Positions 1 through 10,810 of a stretch of 64,000 bases of DNA are shown here, piece by piece. The translations under genes were made by a program, and so were the position numbers. A model generated the notes under the pieces. That model worked only from the letters and a program-made list of their open reading frames with translations. It had not been told where the DNA came from and ran no database searches. The stretch's first letter is position 1, and each line of letters starts with the position of its first letter. The stretch comes from Melampsora larici-populina 98AG31 (Eukaryota; Basidiomycota; Pucciniomycetes; Pucciniales; Melampsoraceae). The stretch lies in the NCBI RefSeq assembly GCF_000204055.1, contig NW_006768850.1, positions 212,501 through 276,500 on the forward strand, read 5' to 3'.

Positions 1-828
1 CGTTTCTGAGACGATTTCGATGGGACCGCACAAATGCGCGTTCCCATCACCATTTTTGGCGGTGCAAGCAAACCGCCTTGGTGACCCCTGAACACGGTCC
101 CTGGGACATTCTGAGGTACGGTGTAGAGTTTGCAAAAAGGGGATCAGGCAGCGAGACTTGAACACAAGCTCAAAAACAAGCAAGGGCAACACCCGAGTCT
201 TTTGCCTCTACACCATAATGGACATATTGTTCACAGATGGGAATGCAATTCATAACAACTCGCCAAACTGACATGACACCATGAGGATGAGGACGAGGAA
301 TTGACAAAAGAAACTCCAAGCTATCTTCCGTTATGATAAGCGAATTGGGAGAAACCGTTGTATTTCAGATACAAGTCGTGTTGTCAACAAATCCTTGGAT
401 CTTGTAACATCAAACAATTCAAAACCTTCTCGAGTTGTTTTAGTTCAAGTTAGATATCTGAAGATCTTGGGTACCATCTTCATTCGGTTTAGGATACAAT
501 AATCCAGTTCCGTTTAGACGATGCTCACATGGTCTAAAGCTCACCAAAACCTTTTTGAAAGCGCAAGTGAGTTGATCAAATTTACATTGGGTCTTCTTTT
601 CTCTAGAGTTGTCAGAGCAGTTAAAGGTAGAATGAGACTTCAAGAGGATCAAAGGACGAGTGATAGGTTCCATGCTTCTCAAAAAGATGGGTGTAGAAGA
701 TGAGAAGGACATTGGTTGAGTCCATTAACCATTTCGATTTGATAGGTGTTCGAAAAGTATGTAAGGAGGTAGGATTATCAGAAATAGAATAACCAAAAGT
801 AATCAGAAGAAAAGAAGAAGACTATGTA
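1..828. other. Intergenic, no convincing protein gene
   Basis: Short ORFs occur on both strands, but none has recognisable domain content, a signal peptide or intron-linked continuation. The only organised signal is a pol III-like box arrangement at about 133-215, listed separately. Confidence 0.5.
133..215 (-). ncRNA. Possible tRNA-derived pol III unit (relic or SINE head)
   Basis: On the minus strand, TGGTGTAGAGG (215 to 205) fits the A-box consensus TRGYNNANNNG. GTTCAAGTC (163 to 155) fits the B-box GWTCRANNC. A TTTTT run follows at 137-133. The order and roughly 41-nt box spacing are those of a tRNA-type pol III gene. The implied acceptor and T stems pair poorly, so a working tRNA is unlikely. 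A decayed tRNA or tRNA-derived SINE head fits better. Chance agreement is possible. Confidence 0.25.
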
Positions 829-860
829 TGTTCGACACCGATTGCAATCGGTGTCGAACA
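829..860. repeat. Perfect 32-bp palindrome
   Basis: The two 16-nt halves, TGTTCGACACCGATTG and CAATCGGTGTCGAACA, are exact reverse complements with no spacer. The surrounding GC-rich DNA (860-1046) holds further short inverted motifs such as CCACCGCC with GGCGGTGG-like pieces. This suggests a degraded foldback element into which the element at 1052-1427 later inserted. Confidence 0.8.
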
Positions 861-1051
861 AACCGCTTCACCACCGCCTCAGCAGCCGTTCTCAAACGGT
901 TGCTGACATGCAGCTCGTTCCAGAAGCGGTGGTGGAACGGTGTCCAAAACGGTTTCGGCGAAACCGGTTCCACACCTTCCTGGGTGGTTCTGGTGACGAA
1001 ACCTTTGAAATCGTCACAGGAACCGGCCGAGGCCGAGGACCATTACCCCCT

Positions 1052-1427
1052 GCAACGCCCGAACCAATCCGACACGATACGACTTTTCGGAGGGTTTCCA
1101 TGTCGTATCGGCCAACCCATATATTCAGACCAATACCCGATACGATATGAGGACAAAAAAAAATCCAAAAATTCGGTCGGCCATATCGTGTCGCTGAAGC
1201 GATACGAGCCGATACCGTACTTAAAAATTGGTTGCAAGGCTTTTCAAGTAGGAAAAAGCCAAATCGCCTCCATCCTGTATCGCGTCGCCGATACCCGATA
1301 TGAGAAAAGGGGACTTCTCATGTCGGGTCGGGTGAAGCGATATGGAGAAATCCGACTTTTGATGTCGGATTGGCGACACGATACCAATACGATACCGACT
1401 TTTGTGTCGGATTGGTTCGGGCGTTGC
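1052..1427. mobile_element. Non-autonomous TIR element, 376 bp, 5-bp TSD (CCCCT)
   Basis: The left end starts GCAACGCCCGAACCAATCCG and the right end is its reverse complement over about 24 bp. CCCCT is duplicated directly outside both ends (1047-1051 and 1428-1432). The interior holds many degenerate copies, in both orientations, of CGATAC and TCCGACAC-type motifs that also form the TIRs. There is no ORF with transposase features. The element at 57560-57924 has the same design. A 5-bp TSD with GCAA..TTGC ends does not match a common superfamily I can name with confidence. Confidence 0.85.
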
Positions 1428-1432
1428 CCCCT

Positions 1433-1810
1433 GGTGTAGGTGCACTGCATATCACTCTAAACTCCGAGGCAGGGGGCGAAGATTTAGAAGAATGGCAACA
1501 GCCCTCGACAGCCTCGGAAGATTCATTTGGGCAAGCTCTTTTTAATTGAGACTACGCCTACACTCAAGTGCATACATAGTGTCGTCAAGACACCATGCCG
1601 GAGGTGGACAGAGGCTGGGTCCGCAGCGAACTCAGCCTCCCGAGGCGAGCGTGGACTTTGCTTAGGTCCATATGATATCTATGAAACTTTTGCCTCCCAT
1701 AATACAAGAGCCTTTCTCCATTCGCTTTCAAAATTGATTCACAAAATAATTGAACTGGCAGCCAAATTCGCTATCACTCCTTGGCATCTCTTCAAAATAC
1801 GATCACATCG
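1433..1810. other. 5' flank of GH79 copy 1
   Basis: From about 1623 on, the sequence matches the flank of the second GH79 copy (from about 8602) apart from a short deletion, so the duplicated segment includes a promoter region. No separate gene is seen. Confidence 0.6.
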
Positions 1811-3880
1811 ATGTTCATAAATACCATTCTACGTTCAATATCCCTCCTTGTAACATACCACACTTGTGCATTGGCCCAGAGTGATGAAGAAATCAATTTC
1901 AAAGCCTCTGCTCCTACTCGATCAGTCCCGGTCAACTTCGCCAACATAGGGCCCATTGCAATCTCGTACGTTCCAATGACTTCAAAGCAAATGGAGCCCG
2001 TTTACTGATTTATGACGTGGTTTATCAAAAAGGCTCGAGTTCTTTGCATTTCCCGACTACATGACAAATGTCCCCAACACAGCGGGGTGTATACAAAATC
2101 TAGCAGAAGCAATCGGAACACAAATACCTGTCAGAATTGGTGGCACAACTGGGTTTGTATATTTTCTGCCAGTGTTAAAGCACATTGCCCTCGGGTTTTG
2201 ACTTACTTGTGAACTGACAAAAATCTCATACCCTTTCCTTTGATCAGAGATTATGGAACCTATGATCCGAATCTAAAAGAAGCAATCCATTACACCCTTT
2301 CAGCAGCCGATAAGGGAGTGCCCAAAACACTCACCTATGGGCCCGAATTCATTCGTCTCGCATCCACTTTGCCCGGTCCTGTCACTCTCGGTCTCAATCG
2401 TAAAGCCAATAACCTATCAAACTCACTGCTAGCGGCCAAGGAGGCTGTGAAACAAATCAAGAATATTCACGCCATAGAGCCTGGAAACGAACCCAATTGT
2501 AAGGCCTTTGTGTGCACTAAAGAATTACTATTGTCGCTTACCTTCTATCAACCAATTCCTCCAAAACCTACATAGATTGGTCAAAGTCCACACCTATTGC
2601 TGAAGAAAAACCCTGGAATTTTGCCGCGGAACTCGCTTCCCAACTCAAATGGCAGAAGGAAATATCTACAGCTGTGGGACGCAACTCTATCATTCAAGCT
2701 GGAAATTATCTGGGTGGTTTCCGTATAGCAGATCTGGCTAAGGCTGAACATGCCTCAGCAGTTTACGTTAAAAGCTTTGGTTGAGTGACTACTTCTTTCC
2801 TTCTGAATCTCACCGGGATTGAGCTTGTCCAAGTCAGCGATATCACCGTTCCCATCGGTCTGGATATTAATGTACTTACCACCAATCGATCTTTTGTTCT
2901 GGTTCGGAAAAATAGGCATACATTCATATCCTCAGTATGCATGTGGTGGAAAACCCAACCTTCATTCTCTAATGAGTCATTCTTCAATCGTCAGCTATGT
3001 GAATCGCTTCAATCCTGAGATACAGGCAGCAATCGATTTGAAAAAAGATGCTTATTTCTCCGAGACAAATTCAGGTAGGTGACTTTAAAAAGCTTCATCT
3101 GAGGTGATCTCAAGTTTATATTTTTTCTGATCCTCGCAACCCTCAATTACTAGTTGCTTGTGGTGGTGCTGGGATCTCGCCTACATTTGGTGCTGCGCTT
3201 TGGACTTTGGACTATATAATCCAAGCTCTCCTTTCGGGGATTTCATCTCTTTATTTCCATCACGGAACACTTGGAAACAGTGAGTAATCCAATTATACAA
3301 CACCCAATGTACCAATACTAATAGTATCTTCTAAATCCTGATGAAAACCGAATTCAGGTCAATACTCATTTTGGGGAAGATATGCGATTGGGGCACCTTA
3401 TTACGGTGCTTACTTCGCTGCTCTAGCTTTGCGTGGAATCGACGGAATCTTTCAGCTTGATGATGGCACGAGTCCTTATGGTGCCTATCTCCTCACTCAA
3501 AAATCAAAACCGATAAGAATTTTGCTCTACAACTCGCGATACCGCCCAGAAGGCTCAAACTCTAGAGTCACCATAAATGTAGATCTATCGGGTTTCAATC
3601 TTTCTAGTGCCTCATTTCCGGTATTGAGATTACAAGCTTCCAGTGCTGAATCACGATCAGATCGAGGTGATCAGACACCGAACATTGGTGGACTTCAATT
3701 TTCGGCCAAAAATTGTGCAAAGATTCAAGCTCCTCGCACGACTGAAATAGTACTTTTACAAGAGAACACTTTTAGAATTGCAGTAATGGATTCCGAGGCT
3801 GTTATTGTTCAGCTTAATAATGGTTTATCGTAAAAAACCTCATCCAACGATCAATAAATCTTCAACACGCATATATCGAC
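1623..3880 (+). repeat. Segmental duplication, copy 1 (partner about 8602-10860)
   Basis: The two segments share the 5' flank, all seven exons and six introns of a GH79 gene, and part of the 3' flank. Start codons are 6,967 bp apart. Exons agree in length one by one. Introns 1 and 2 remain closely similar, while introns 3 to 6 and the 3' ends have diverged more, so the duplication is not very recent. Confidence 0.9.
1811..3833 (+). CDS. Secreted GH79 family beta-glucuronidase/heparanase-like glycosidase, intact copy
   Basis: Seven exons: 1811-1965, 2033-2152, 2248-2498, 2576-2779, 2916-3074, 3154-3279 and 3358-3833. All introns are GT-AG and frames join without a break, giving 496 aa. The first in-frame ATG (1811) opens a hydrophobic signal peptide ending near CALAQ. 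GH79 hallmarks are visible: RIGGTTG, the acid/base Glu in GNEP (about E173), the nucleophile Glu in YFSETNS (about E293), and a C-terminal beta-sandwich like Glyco_hydro_79C with LLYNSRYRPEG. Fungal GH79 enzymes release glucuronic acid or its 4-O-methyl form from proteoglycan or arabinogalactan side chains. A role on host cell-wall glycans is inference. The ORF also reads upstream from a TTG, which I reject as start because the ATG fits the signal peptide. Confidence 0.9.
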
Positions 3881-4019
3881 TTTTGTGAAAGTCAACATTT
3901 TAATCATCAAATATATATGTAATAATCATAAACAATGCTATTTATCTACGCATTTTCCTTCGAAAGAACACAAGTATCTTTCAAGCAATAGAAGCAAAAT
4001 GAAAAAGCATGACACGACC

Positions 4020-4336
4020 AACACTGAGACAGCTAATCTACCCGTAGCTGATAGCGCAAGATAGCGTAGCTAGAAACATGCCGCAAAGCTACAGCTAGCA
4101 GGAATTAGCATGAATGAATCCCAGCTACCCTACGCAGAGTCCCAGAAAATCTCCAGCTAACCAAATTTTGGCCCTGTAGCGTAGTGTAGAGGCACAAAAC
4201 TCAGCTACAGTAGCTCGTAGTGTAGTGTAACTTGACAAGTTACACTATCATAAAGGTCAGATCTGTGTTAACTGCATACAGTTACGCTACATACAAAATG
4301 CATGGTAGCGTGTTGTAGCGTAGCTGTCTCAGCGTT
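4020..4336. mobile_element. Mutator-like MITE, 317 bp, 9-bp TSD
   Basis: The terminal inverted repeats begin AACACTGAGACAGCTA on the left and AACGCTGAGACAGCTA on the reverse complement of the right. The 9-mer GACACGACC is repeated exactly outside both ends (4011-4019 and 4337-4345). A 9-bp TSD is typical of MULEs. The body repeats TAGCGTAG/CTACGCTA motifs and has no ORF. It lies about 185 bp downstream of GH79 copy 1. Confidence 0.9.
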
Positions 4337-4345
4337 GACACGACC

Positions 4346-5279
4346 TCTGACTTATCTTTTATCAGTGTTTTTTGTCTCTGTGTTCTTTGACTGATAGAGA
4401 AGCTGTAAGAGCATAAGGGCTCTCAATGGTTCCATTTATAACCTTATTCCTTGGACATATGTTCCAGATGGGTAGTGGATGATATGCAGTTGTTCAACTC
4501 CTGCGACCCTCATCTTGAAGTCAACATGGCTCCAGGACTAGAATTCAACATGGAAAATGTACAAAGATGAAGACAGAACACTTTTTGAATATGGCCGTAT
4601 TGAGCACATTTGAGGCCTTTTAACATTGTGACAGTTCTAGACCCTCTGCGATTATTCCTGAGAGTTGGTATGTGCATTGATACATGGGAATGCGTAGGAA
4701 AGGCTTTTGGGTAGTGAAAGTACGCGGGCCCCAAAGCTTGGTGTCCATTCCTTGCAGTTGAGGATTCCGTATCCCACAAGCATATATACTAGATGTCTAG
4801 GTACCGGAACACACAAAAGAGAACTCCCTAGTTTCCCAAGTTGAAATCTTTTTGTCCCATCTCTGAACAGAATTATTCCCATTTTTTGTTTATTTCTGCA
4901 TTAAAGTTCCCTCATAAGTTAGTCTTGAAAAACTAGAGACTCCAAATTCATTGCTTAGAGTTATACTTCAGATCTCTTCAATAAAAATTCTGCTGAAGCT
5001 TCTTTTCCAAATTTTATGATAGCAGAAGCCAAATCTAATAATGATTATTTTAAAGCCATTGACAAAATCATCAAAAAGTATGACTGAAATGCTGGTAGCT
5101 CTCATGTTTCCTTGCTTGAACTCTGTAATTACCAGGTTGTAAAGATCTATGATCCAGCATCTCTGGGTACCTTACACTGTGAGATGGAAATTTTGAAGAA
5201 ATCCATGAAAGTCTCATAAAAACAACAGGGTTTCATCAGGTTCATCACCGCATTTCCTCTCATGATTTGCAGCCACTGT
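4346..5279. other. Degenerate intergenic DNA, no supported gene
   Basis: Short open frames only. The stretch from about 5000 contains reading-frame fragments that could be 5' parts of the copia remnant that follows, but they are interrupted and I cannot assign them firmly. Confidence 0.4.
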
Positions 5280-5900
5280 CAGCTTGTAATTCACCTCACT
5301 ACTTGTCAGCCAGGGAATAAGTTAGTAAGGTAGCTTATCTCCTGGCTGATACACAAGGATGTCAAGACCCTTATGAAAGCTATTGCAATCTCATGGAATG
5401 GTCATATCTTAATCTTACTACAAGTCTCTTCTCTCCAGTTAAAATGGCCAACCATTCTGTGTTGTCTTTTATTTCTGCTGTTGGTAACGTTTGTATATGC
5501 AATCTTGCAAGTTCCTTGGAATTTCTAGACATCCAGAACATCTATCATTTAGGGGATACAAAGTAGAATCCGGGCACGTGCCCAGATTTTTTTGGCAGTA
5601 AATTTGAATTCTGGGCCCGGACTTGTGCCCAGAAAATCAAAATTTACTGCCAAGGAAAATCCTGGCACGCGCCCGGGCATGTGCCCGGATTCTACTTTGT
5701 ATCCCCTAATTGTGAGAGTTTACGTCATAGCTTGCTATCTTGGATTCAACTTGATATAACTACGGCCACTATACTTGGGGAATTTATGCTATGGCATAGG
5801 CGTCTGGATCATCCTAATGACCAAGCTTTGTTGAAACTCATCTGCAATGGTTCTTGTGTAGTACTTTTGGATAAACTGACAAGAGCCACTCCTTGAAAAG
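5280..5900 (+). pseudogene. Ty1/copia pol remnant (protease/GAG-pre-integrase region)
   Basis: At about 5765-5860 a reading frame contains FMLWHRRLDHPNDQALLK, the conserved GAG-pre-integrase motif that precedes integrase in Ty1/copia polyproteins. Upstream (about 5405-5550) another frame resembles the end of the copia protease region. Stops and frame changes break the coding sequence, and the TA-flanked element at 5552-5706 splits it. No reverse transcriptase or LTRs were seen. Confidence 0.6.
5552..5706. mobile_element. Foldback MITE, 155 bp, TA target duplication
   Basis: The ends are GGGGATACAAAGTAGAATCC and its exact reverse complement, flanked on both sides by TA (5550-5551, 5707-5708). 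The interior also pairs with itself (TTGGCAGTAAATTT against AAATTTACTGCCAA), so nearly the whole element is one hairpin. TA flanks suggest Tc1/mariner mobilisation. It sits inside the copia remnant and is therefore younger than it. Confidence 0.85.
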
Positions 5901-6499
5901 ATTGTGCTATCTAAAAATCAACAAAATCTTCCTCCATTGGCCTATCCCTGATTTCTTAGGATGAACCATTGCAATTTGGTGTTACTGATTTCTGTGGTCC
6001 ATTTCGAGTCAAGACAGTTTCCAAATGTGACTACTCACTTGAAATCCAGGATACCTACTTGACATGTTCATGGGAACTTACCTCTTGGAATTAAAACATG
6101 AAGCACAAGATCACATTAAAACTTACATTGCAGAGGCCAAACAAAGAACTGGAAAGGAGGTTGTTTATTGGTAGACCACAAAGCCAAAAAATTACCTTCC
6201 ATCAAAAAATATGAGGTATCATCAGACTCAAATCCTTGGACAGAATCTTTCCAAGGTTTTGAACCATGGTATTTTTTCACACCAAAAGATACCTCAAATA
6301 AAATCCTTGGACAAGATCTGTCCAAGAGTTGACATCCAATGACCCCTTGAATTCTGAAACCTGAGAGTGTCTCCACCCATGACACTGTGAGAGGGGAGAA
6401 TTTGAGCAGATTTGCAGATACCGACCTCTGCAGAATCAGTAGAAGTCCAGTAAATCTGCTGGACCCCTACAGAATTTTGACCGATTCTGTAGGTACAGA
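5901..6499. other. Repeat-derived DNA without a gene
   Basis: Contains imperfect internal repeats around TCCTTGGACA(A/G) at about 6231-6330, and a copy of CACTGTGAGA at 6383-6392 identical to the right edge of the element at 6500-6847. It is probably the debris of one or more elements. No ORF of note. Confidence 0.4.
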
Positions 6500-6847
6500 C
6501 ACAGTGTCATTTTACTACTTGCTGGCAGGCCAGTGAGTACGTCCACCTCAATCCAATATCAATCCAATTTCAAATCTATGTCAGTTCAATATCAATCCAA
6601 TCTCAATGTTTGGCCTAGAGTAGCAGACAAACAACCTCCCAGAATGAACTGGAATAAAGTTTGGTTGCATGTCCACACATGAAGGTGTCAGAATGTCTGG
6701 AAGGTTTGAGTGATTATGGAGCCCATGCATATCCCCCACTAAAACATAATTGGAGGTCAAACTGATATTGAACTGACATTGAATTGAGATTGTATTGAGG
6801 TGAATGGAACTCAGTGGCCTGCCAGTGACTAGTAAAATGACACTGTG
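6500..6847. mobile_element. MITE, 348 bp, CACAGTG ends, 3-bp TSD (AGA)
   Basis: The left end CACAGTGTCATTTTACTA is the reverse complement of the right end. Similarity continues inward through CTGGCAGGCCA and CAATCTCAAT-type stretches for about 100 bp on each side. AGA flanks both ends (6497-6499, 6848-6850). Ends starting CAC with a 3-bp TSD recall CACTA elements, but the family call is tentative. Confidence 0.7.
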
Positions 6848-7091
6848 AGATGTGTGTTTTTGACACAATGGGGGATTTTGACCCTTGGTATGGTAAAATG
6901 TACTGTACCAAAGCCATTTACCAAGATGATAGGAGATGCTCTTAGTGTGTTTTGTTTATTGGCTGGTGGTACCCAAAGGCACAACGGTACCACTGTTTTC
7001 CATGATACACATGAGAGATTGCGTTGGGGCATCTCAAGGAAAATATGCTCTTATCAAGGCTACCATTTTCCTGTACGCAACATTCATGGTG

Positions 7092-7710
7092 TTCAAACCT
7101 GTGCAAGAAATTTGCAATTTTTGTGAGAGTTCTGTGCAAGTTCTTTTAACAGCATCTACAGTGGTGGGCTCCAAATTGGGGCTATCTCCAAATTTGGTGA
7201 CTGAGCCCTGATGTTATGGTGCAATGGTGGTCCCCATCGCCAAATATTTCTGTAGCCGGCTTCAAATTTTGAGCTTTGGGCTACAAATTTGGCAACAAAA
7301 AGCTGGGCTCCAAATTCCCGCACTTGCTCAATCCCATACCTCACACATGTAAGCCCACGCACACCAATCTCAAAGTGAGTGTAAACACATAGACTGTACA
7401 CTTTTGAAGCCCAAACGTCTGCATCCAGATTGATTTGGGGCCCCACCAAATTTGAATTCACTCCATTTGGAGCCCTGATTTGGAGCCCACCCCTGTGGAT
7501 GCTCTAACATCTTGCATAGAACTTTCACAGAACTTGCAGACTTAAGACTTATGTATGTTAACCTAGGCTTCCCCGCTTTGAGGCCAAATGATTCAGCTTG
7601 TGCAGTTTTTTCAAGCGGGGTTGTGAAAAAATTAATTAAGCAAGATCCGTGCCAGATTTCTTGCATGGATCTTGCACGTTGGTCTTGCAAATTTCTTGCA
7701 CAGGTTTGAA
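7092..7710. mobile_element. TIR element with perfect 26-bp ends, hosting a nested MITE
   Basis: Positions 7092-7117 and 7685-7710 are exact inverted copies starting TTCAAACCTGTGCAAGAAAT. Further inverted similarity (AGTTCTGTGCAAG-type) continues up to the inserted element at 7150-7504, so the host element was itself a foldback. No target duplication is clear. Confidence 0.7.
7150..7504. mobile_element. PIF/Harbinger-like MITE, 355 bp, TAA TSD
   Basis: The inner ends pair as AGCATC(T/C)ACAG(T/G)GGTGGGCTCC with a mismatch at the first base. TAA is duplicated at 7147-7149 and 7505-7507. A TAA/TTA target and a GAGCATCC-type terminus are characteristic of PIF/Harbinger derivatives. The larger element at 33134-33976 has the same terminus and TSD. 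Confidence 0.8.
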
Positions 7711-7711
7711 T

Positions 7712-8478
7712 TACGGTGGCTCTAAAGTGCCACTTGAGTCACATTGTCAAAAACCATAAAATTGATGTTTTTGACTGCAAAAAAGCCCCACGCAACAAGT
7801 GCTGACCCTGGGCCATGTCTGAACCGGCGGCAGTCTCAATCCCATGATCATGGAGTGAGTGGATTCTGATGTCGTGGGCTTTTGGTGATAGTGCTTGGTT
7901 AGAGAGTCGAGATAGGAAGAAAAGACAAAAACAAAGTGTCCATGTGTGGAACTGCTCTTATCAAAAACTTGGATGTCAAGTTGACCATGTTATGATTGTC
8001 TAATTTATATTGGAACCTCTAGCAGAGTACATCTCAATCACCAACTCTTGAGTAAGTTATATGCTAGGTGTGAGAATAACAAGATGAGGTCCATACGAGG
8101 TCAACAAAGACAAAGAGTCATTACGAGAAGAGCACAAGAAACAACTTTTTTTGGCAACAGTCTCAGAATAGAATCCAATCATTCAATTTTCTCCTTTTGC
8201 TTCAACCCTTGCAATTGAAATTGGAAGTTAATGTATACTTGGTTTGAGCTTTATAAGGTATGATCACTCTTGATTATTGGGTTGATTGCATAATTATCAA
8301 ATTCTTCATGGCCCAAGTTGTTGATGATTAGGTCGGCAAGTCTCCAAGAATACGGCCTGGCCTGGCCTGGCAAGTTGGCCATCGCGGGCATATGTTCAGC
8401 AGGGCTTTTTTGCGGTCGGAAACATCAATTTTATGGTTTTTGACGATGTGACTCAAGTGGCACTTTAGAGCCACCGTA
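7712..8478. repeat. 77-bp inverted repeat pair (7712-7788 and 8402-8478)
   Basis: The two arms share about 95% identity in opposite orientation (for example GGTGGCTCTAAAGTGCCACT). They enclose about 610 bp with no ORF. The left arm begins right after the right terminus of the element at 7092-7710. The arms could be ends of an older element or a duplicated fragment. No target duplication was found. Confidence 0.7.
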
Positions 8479-8777
8479 TTGCACACCATATTTGTGGAAA
8501 TGCAAAGACTGAGAATTTCATTTCGGTAATTCTCATCCCTTTCCCACACGTCCACTCTTCCCTGCCTCACTTAGCAAAGTCTCACCGACGCTCGGCCTCG
8601 CAGCGAAGTCAGCCTCCCGAGGCAAGCGTGGGACTTTGCTTAGGTCCATATGATATTTGCCTCCCATATTACAAGAGCCTTTCTCCATTCGCTTTCAAAA
8701 TTGATTCACAAAATAATTGAGCTGGCAGCCAAATTCGCTATCACTCCTTGGCATCTCTTCAAAATACGATCACATCG

Positions 8778-10810
8778 ATGTTCATAAATACCATTCTACG
8801 TTCAATATCCCTCCTTGTAGCATACCGCACTTGTGCATTGGCCCAAAGTGATGAAGAAATCAATTTCAAAGCCTCTGCTCCTACTCGATCAGTCCCGGTG
8901 AACTTCACCAACATAGGGCCCATTGCAATCTCGTACGTTACAATGACTTCAAATCAAATGGAGCCCGTTTACTGATTGATGACGTGGTTTATCAAAAAGG
9001 CTTGAGTTCTTTGCATTTCCCGACTACATGACAACTGTCCCCAACACAGCGGGGTGTATACGAAATCTAGCAGATGCAATTGGAACACAAATACCTGTCA
9101 GAATTGGTGGCACAACTGGGTTTGTATATTTTCTGCCAGTGTTAAAGCACATTGCCCTCGGGTTTTGACTTACTTGTGAACTGACAAAAATCTTATACTC
9201 TTTCCTTTGATCAGAGATTTTGGAGCCTATGATCCAAATCTAAAAGAAGCAATCCATTACACCCTCTCAGCAGCCGATAAGGGAGTACCCAAAACACTCA
9301 CCTATGGGCCCGAATTCATTCGTCTTGCATCTACTTTGCCCGGTCCTGTCACTCTCGGTCTCAATTGTAAAGCCAATAACCTTCCAAACTCACTGCTAGC
9401 GGCTCAGGAGGCTGTGAAACAAATCAAGAATATTCACGCCCTGGAACTTGGAAATGAACCAGAGTGTAAGAGCACTCCTGCGCTGAATCGTATTTCATCT
9501 TCCATTGTCCACCTTTCCCTGACCCTTTGAAATATATTCAGATTGGCCAAACACTGCGCCTATTGCTGAAGGGAAACCCTGGGATTTTACTGCGGACGCC
9601 GCGTCTCAAGTTCAATGGTAGAAGGATATTGCCACAGCTGTGGGAAGAAACTCTATCATTCAAGCTGGGAATTATCTGCAAAAATTCCGCATAGCTGATC
9701 TTGCCAAGGCGGAACAAACGTCGGCGGTCTATGTTAAAAGCTTTGGTTGAGTTACTTTTTTTCTCCTTATGATCAATACGACCCGATTTGGTCTATGCAG
9801 ATTTGCTTTAAAAGATGTTTAAACGTTTGCGTCGGGTGGTGCACCATAATCATGAAGTTGACTGCCTACTGACCTATCCTAATTCTCGTGCGCTGTCTCG
9901 AAAACAGGAGTGCACTCATATCCTCAATTCGCATGTGGTGGGAAACCCGACCTTCGTTCTTTAATGAGTCATTCATCAATTGTCGACTATATGAATCACT
10001 TCAAGCCTGACATACAAGCAGCAGCTGATCTGCAAAAAGATGTATATTTCTCCGAGACGAATTCGGGTAGGCAAATTTCAACGATTTTCACCCGGTCCCA
10101 AGCCATACATATGCTTATTTCCTATCTCAACCCCCGACTGCTAGTTGCTTGTGGAGGTGCTGGAATCTCCCCTACATTTGGAGCTGCACTGTGGACTTTG
10201 GACTATATAATCCAAGCCCTCCTTTCTGGAATCCAATCTCTCTATTTTCATCACGGAACACTTGGAAACAGTGAATCATGATTTTTGTCCGAATGAACTC
10301 CCTCATTCAACCTCTTGACGCAAACTTGATTCAGGTCAATACTCCTTTTGGGGGAAATTCTCAATTGGTGCACCTTACTACGGAGCTTATTTTGCCGCTC
10401 AAGCCTTGAATGGAATCAATGGTATCTCTCAACTTGATGACGGTAAGAGTCCTTATGGGGCCTATCTCCTCACTCAACACTCAAACCCGGTCAGAATCTT
10501 GCTCTACAATTCGCGCTACCGTCCTGAAGGCTCGAAGTCCATAGTCACCATGAATTTAGATCTCTCAGGCTTGCAGCTTTCGAATCAGGAGTTTCCAATT
10601 TTGAGATTGCAAGCTAGTAGTTCGGAATTGCGCTCAGATACGGCGGACAAGACTCCTAATATCAGTGGTCTTCAATTTTCCCCCCAAACCTGCGAGAAAA
10701 TCATAGGTTCCCAGCCAATTGAAACAGCCAAGCTCCAAGGGAGCTTACTAACTATTGTTGTGACAGATTCTGAGGCTGTCATTATCCAGCTTAATAATGT
10801 TCCAGCTTGA
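8778..10810 (+). pseudogene. GH79 beta-glucuronidase-like gene, second copy with an in-frame TAG
   Basis: Exons 8778-8932, 9000-9119, 9215-9465, 9542-9745, 9908-10066, 10145-10270 and 10335-10810 match copy 1 in number, phase and exact length. Both catalytic motifs (LELGNEPE and YFSETNSG) and the C-terminal domain are present. Codon 202 is TAG (9619-9621) where copy 1 has CAG, between the acid/base and nucleophile glutamates. The product would be a truncated, inactive 201-aa protein unless read through or edited. All other frames and splice sites are intact, so the lesion looks recent. A real functional allele elsewhere in the population is possible. Confidence 0.85.

Noticed and set aside
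440..712. 90-codon minus-strand ORF as a gene
   Set aside because: No domain, signal or splice continuity; an overlapping plus-strand ORF of similar quality exists, as expected by chance.
828..1439. 203-codon plus-strand ORF across the first element
   Set aside because: It lies mostly inside the TIR element and its GC-rich repeats; the open frame results from repetitive composition.
1781..1810. Upstream TTG start for GH79 copy 1
   Set aside because: ATG at 1811 directly begins a hydrophobic signal sequence, and the same holds in copy 2 (8778).
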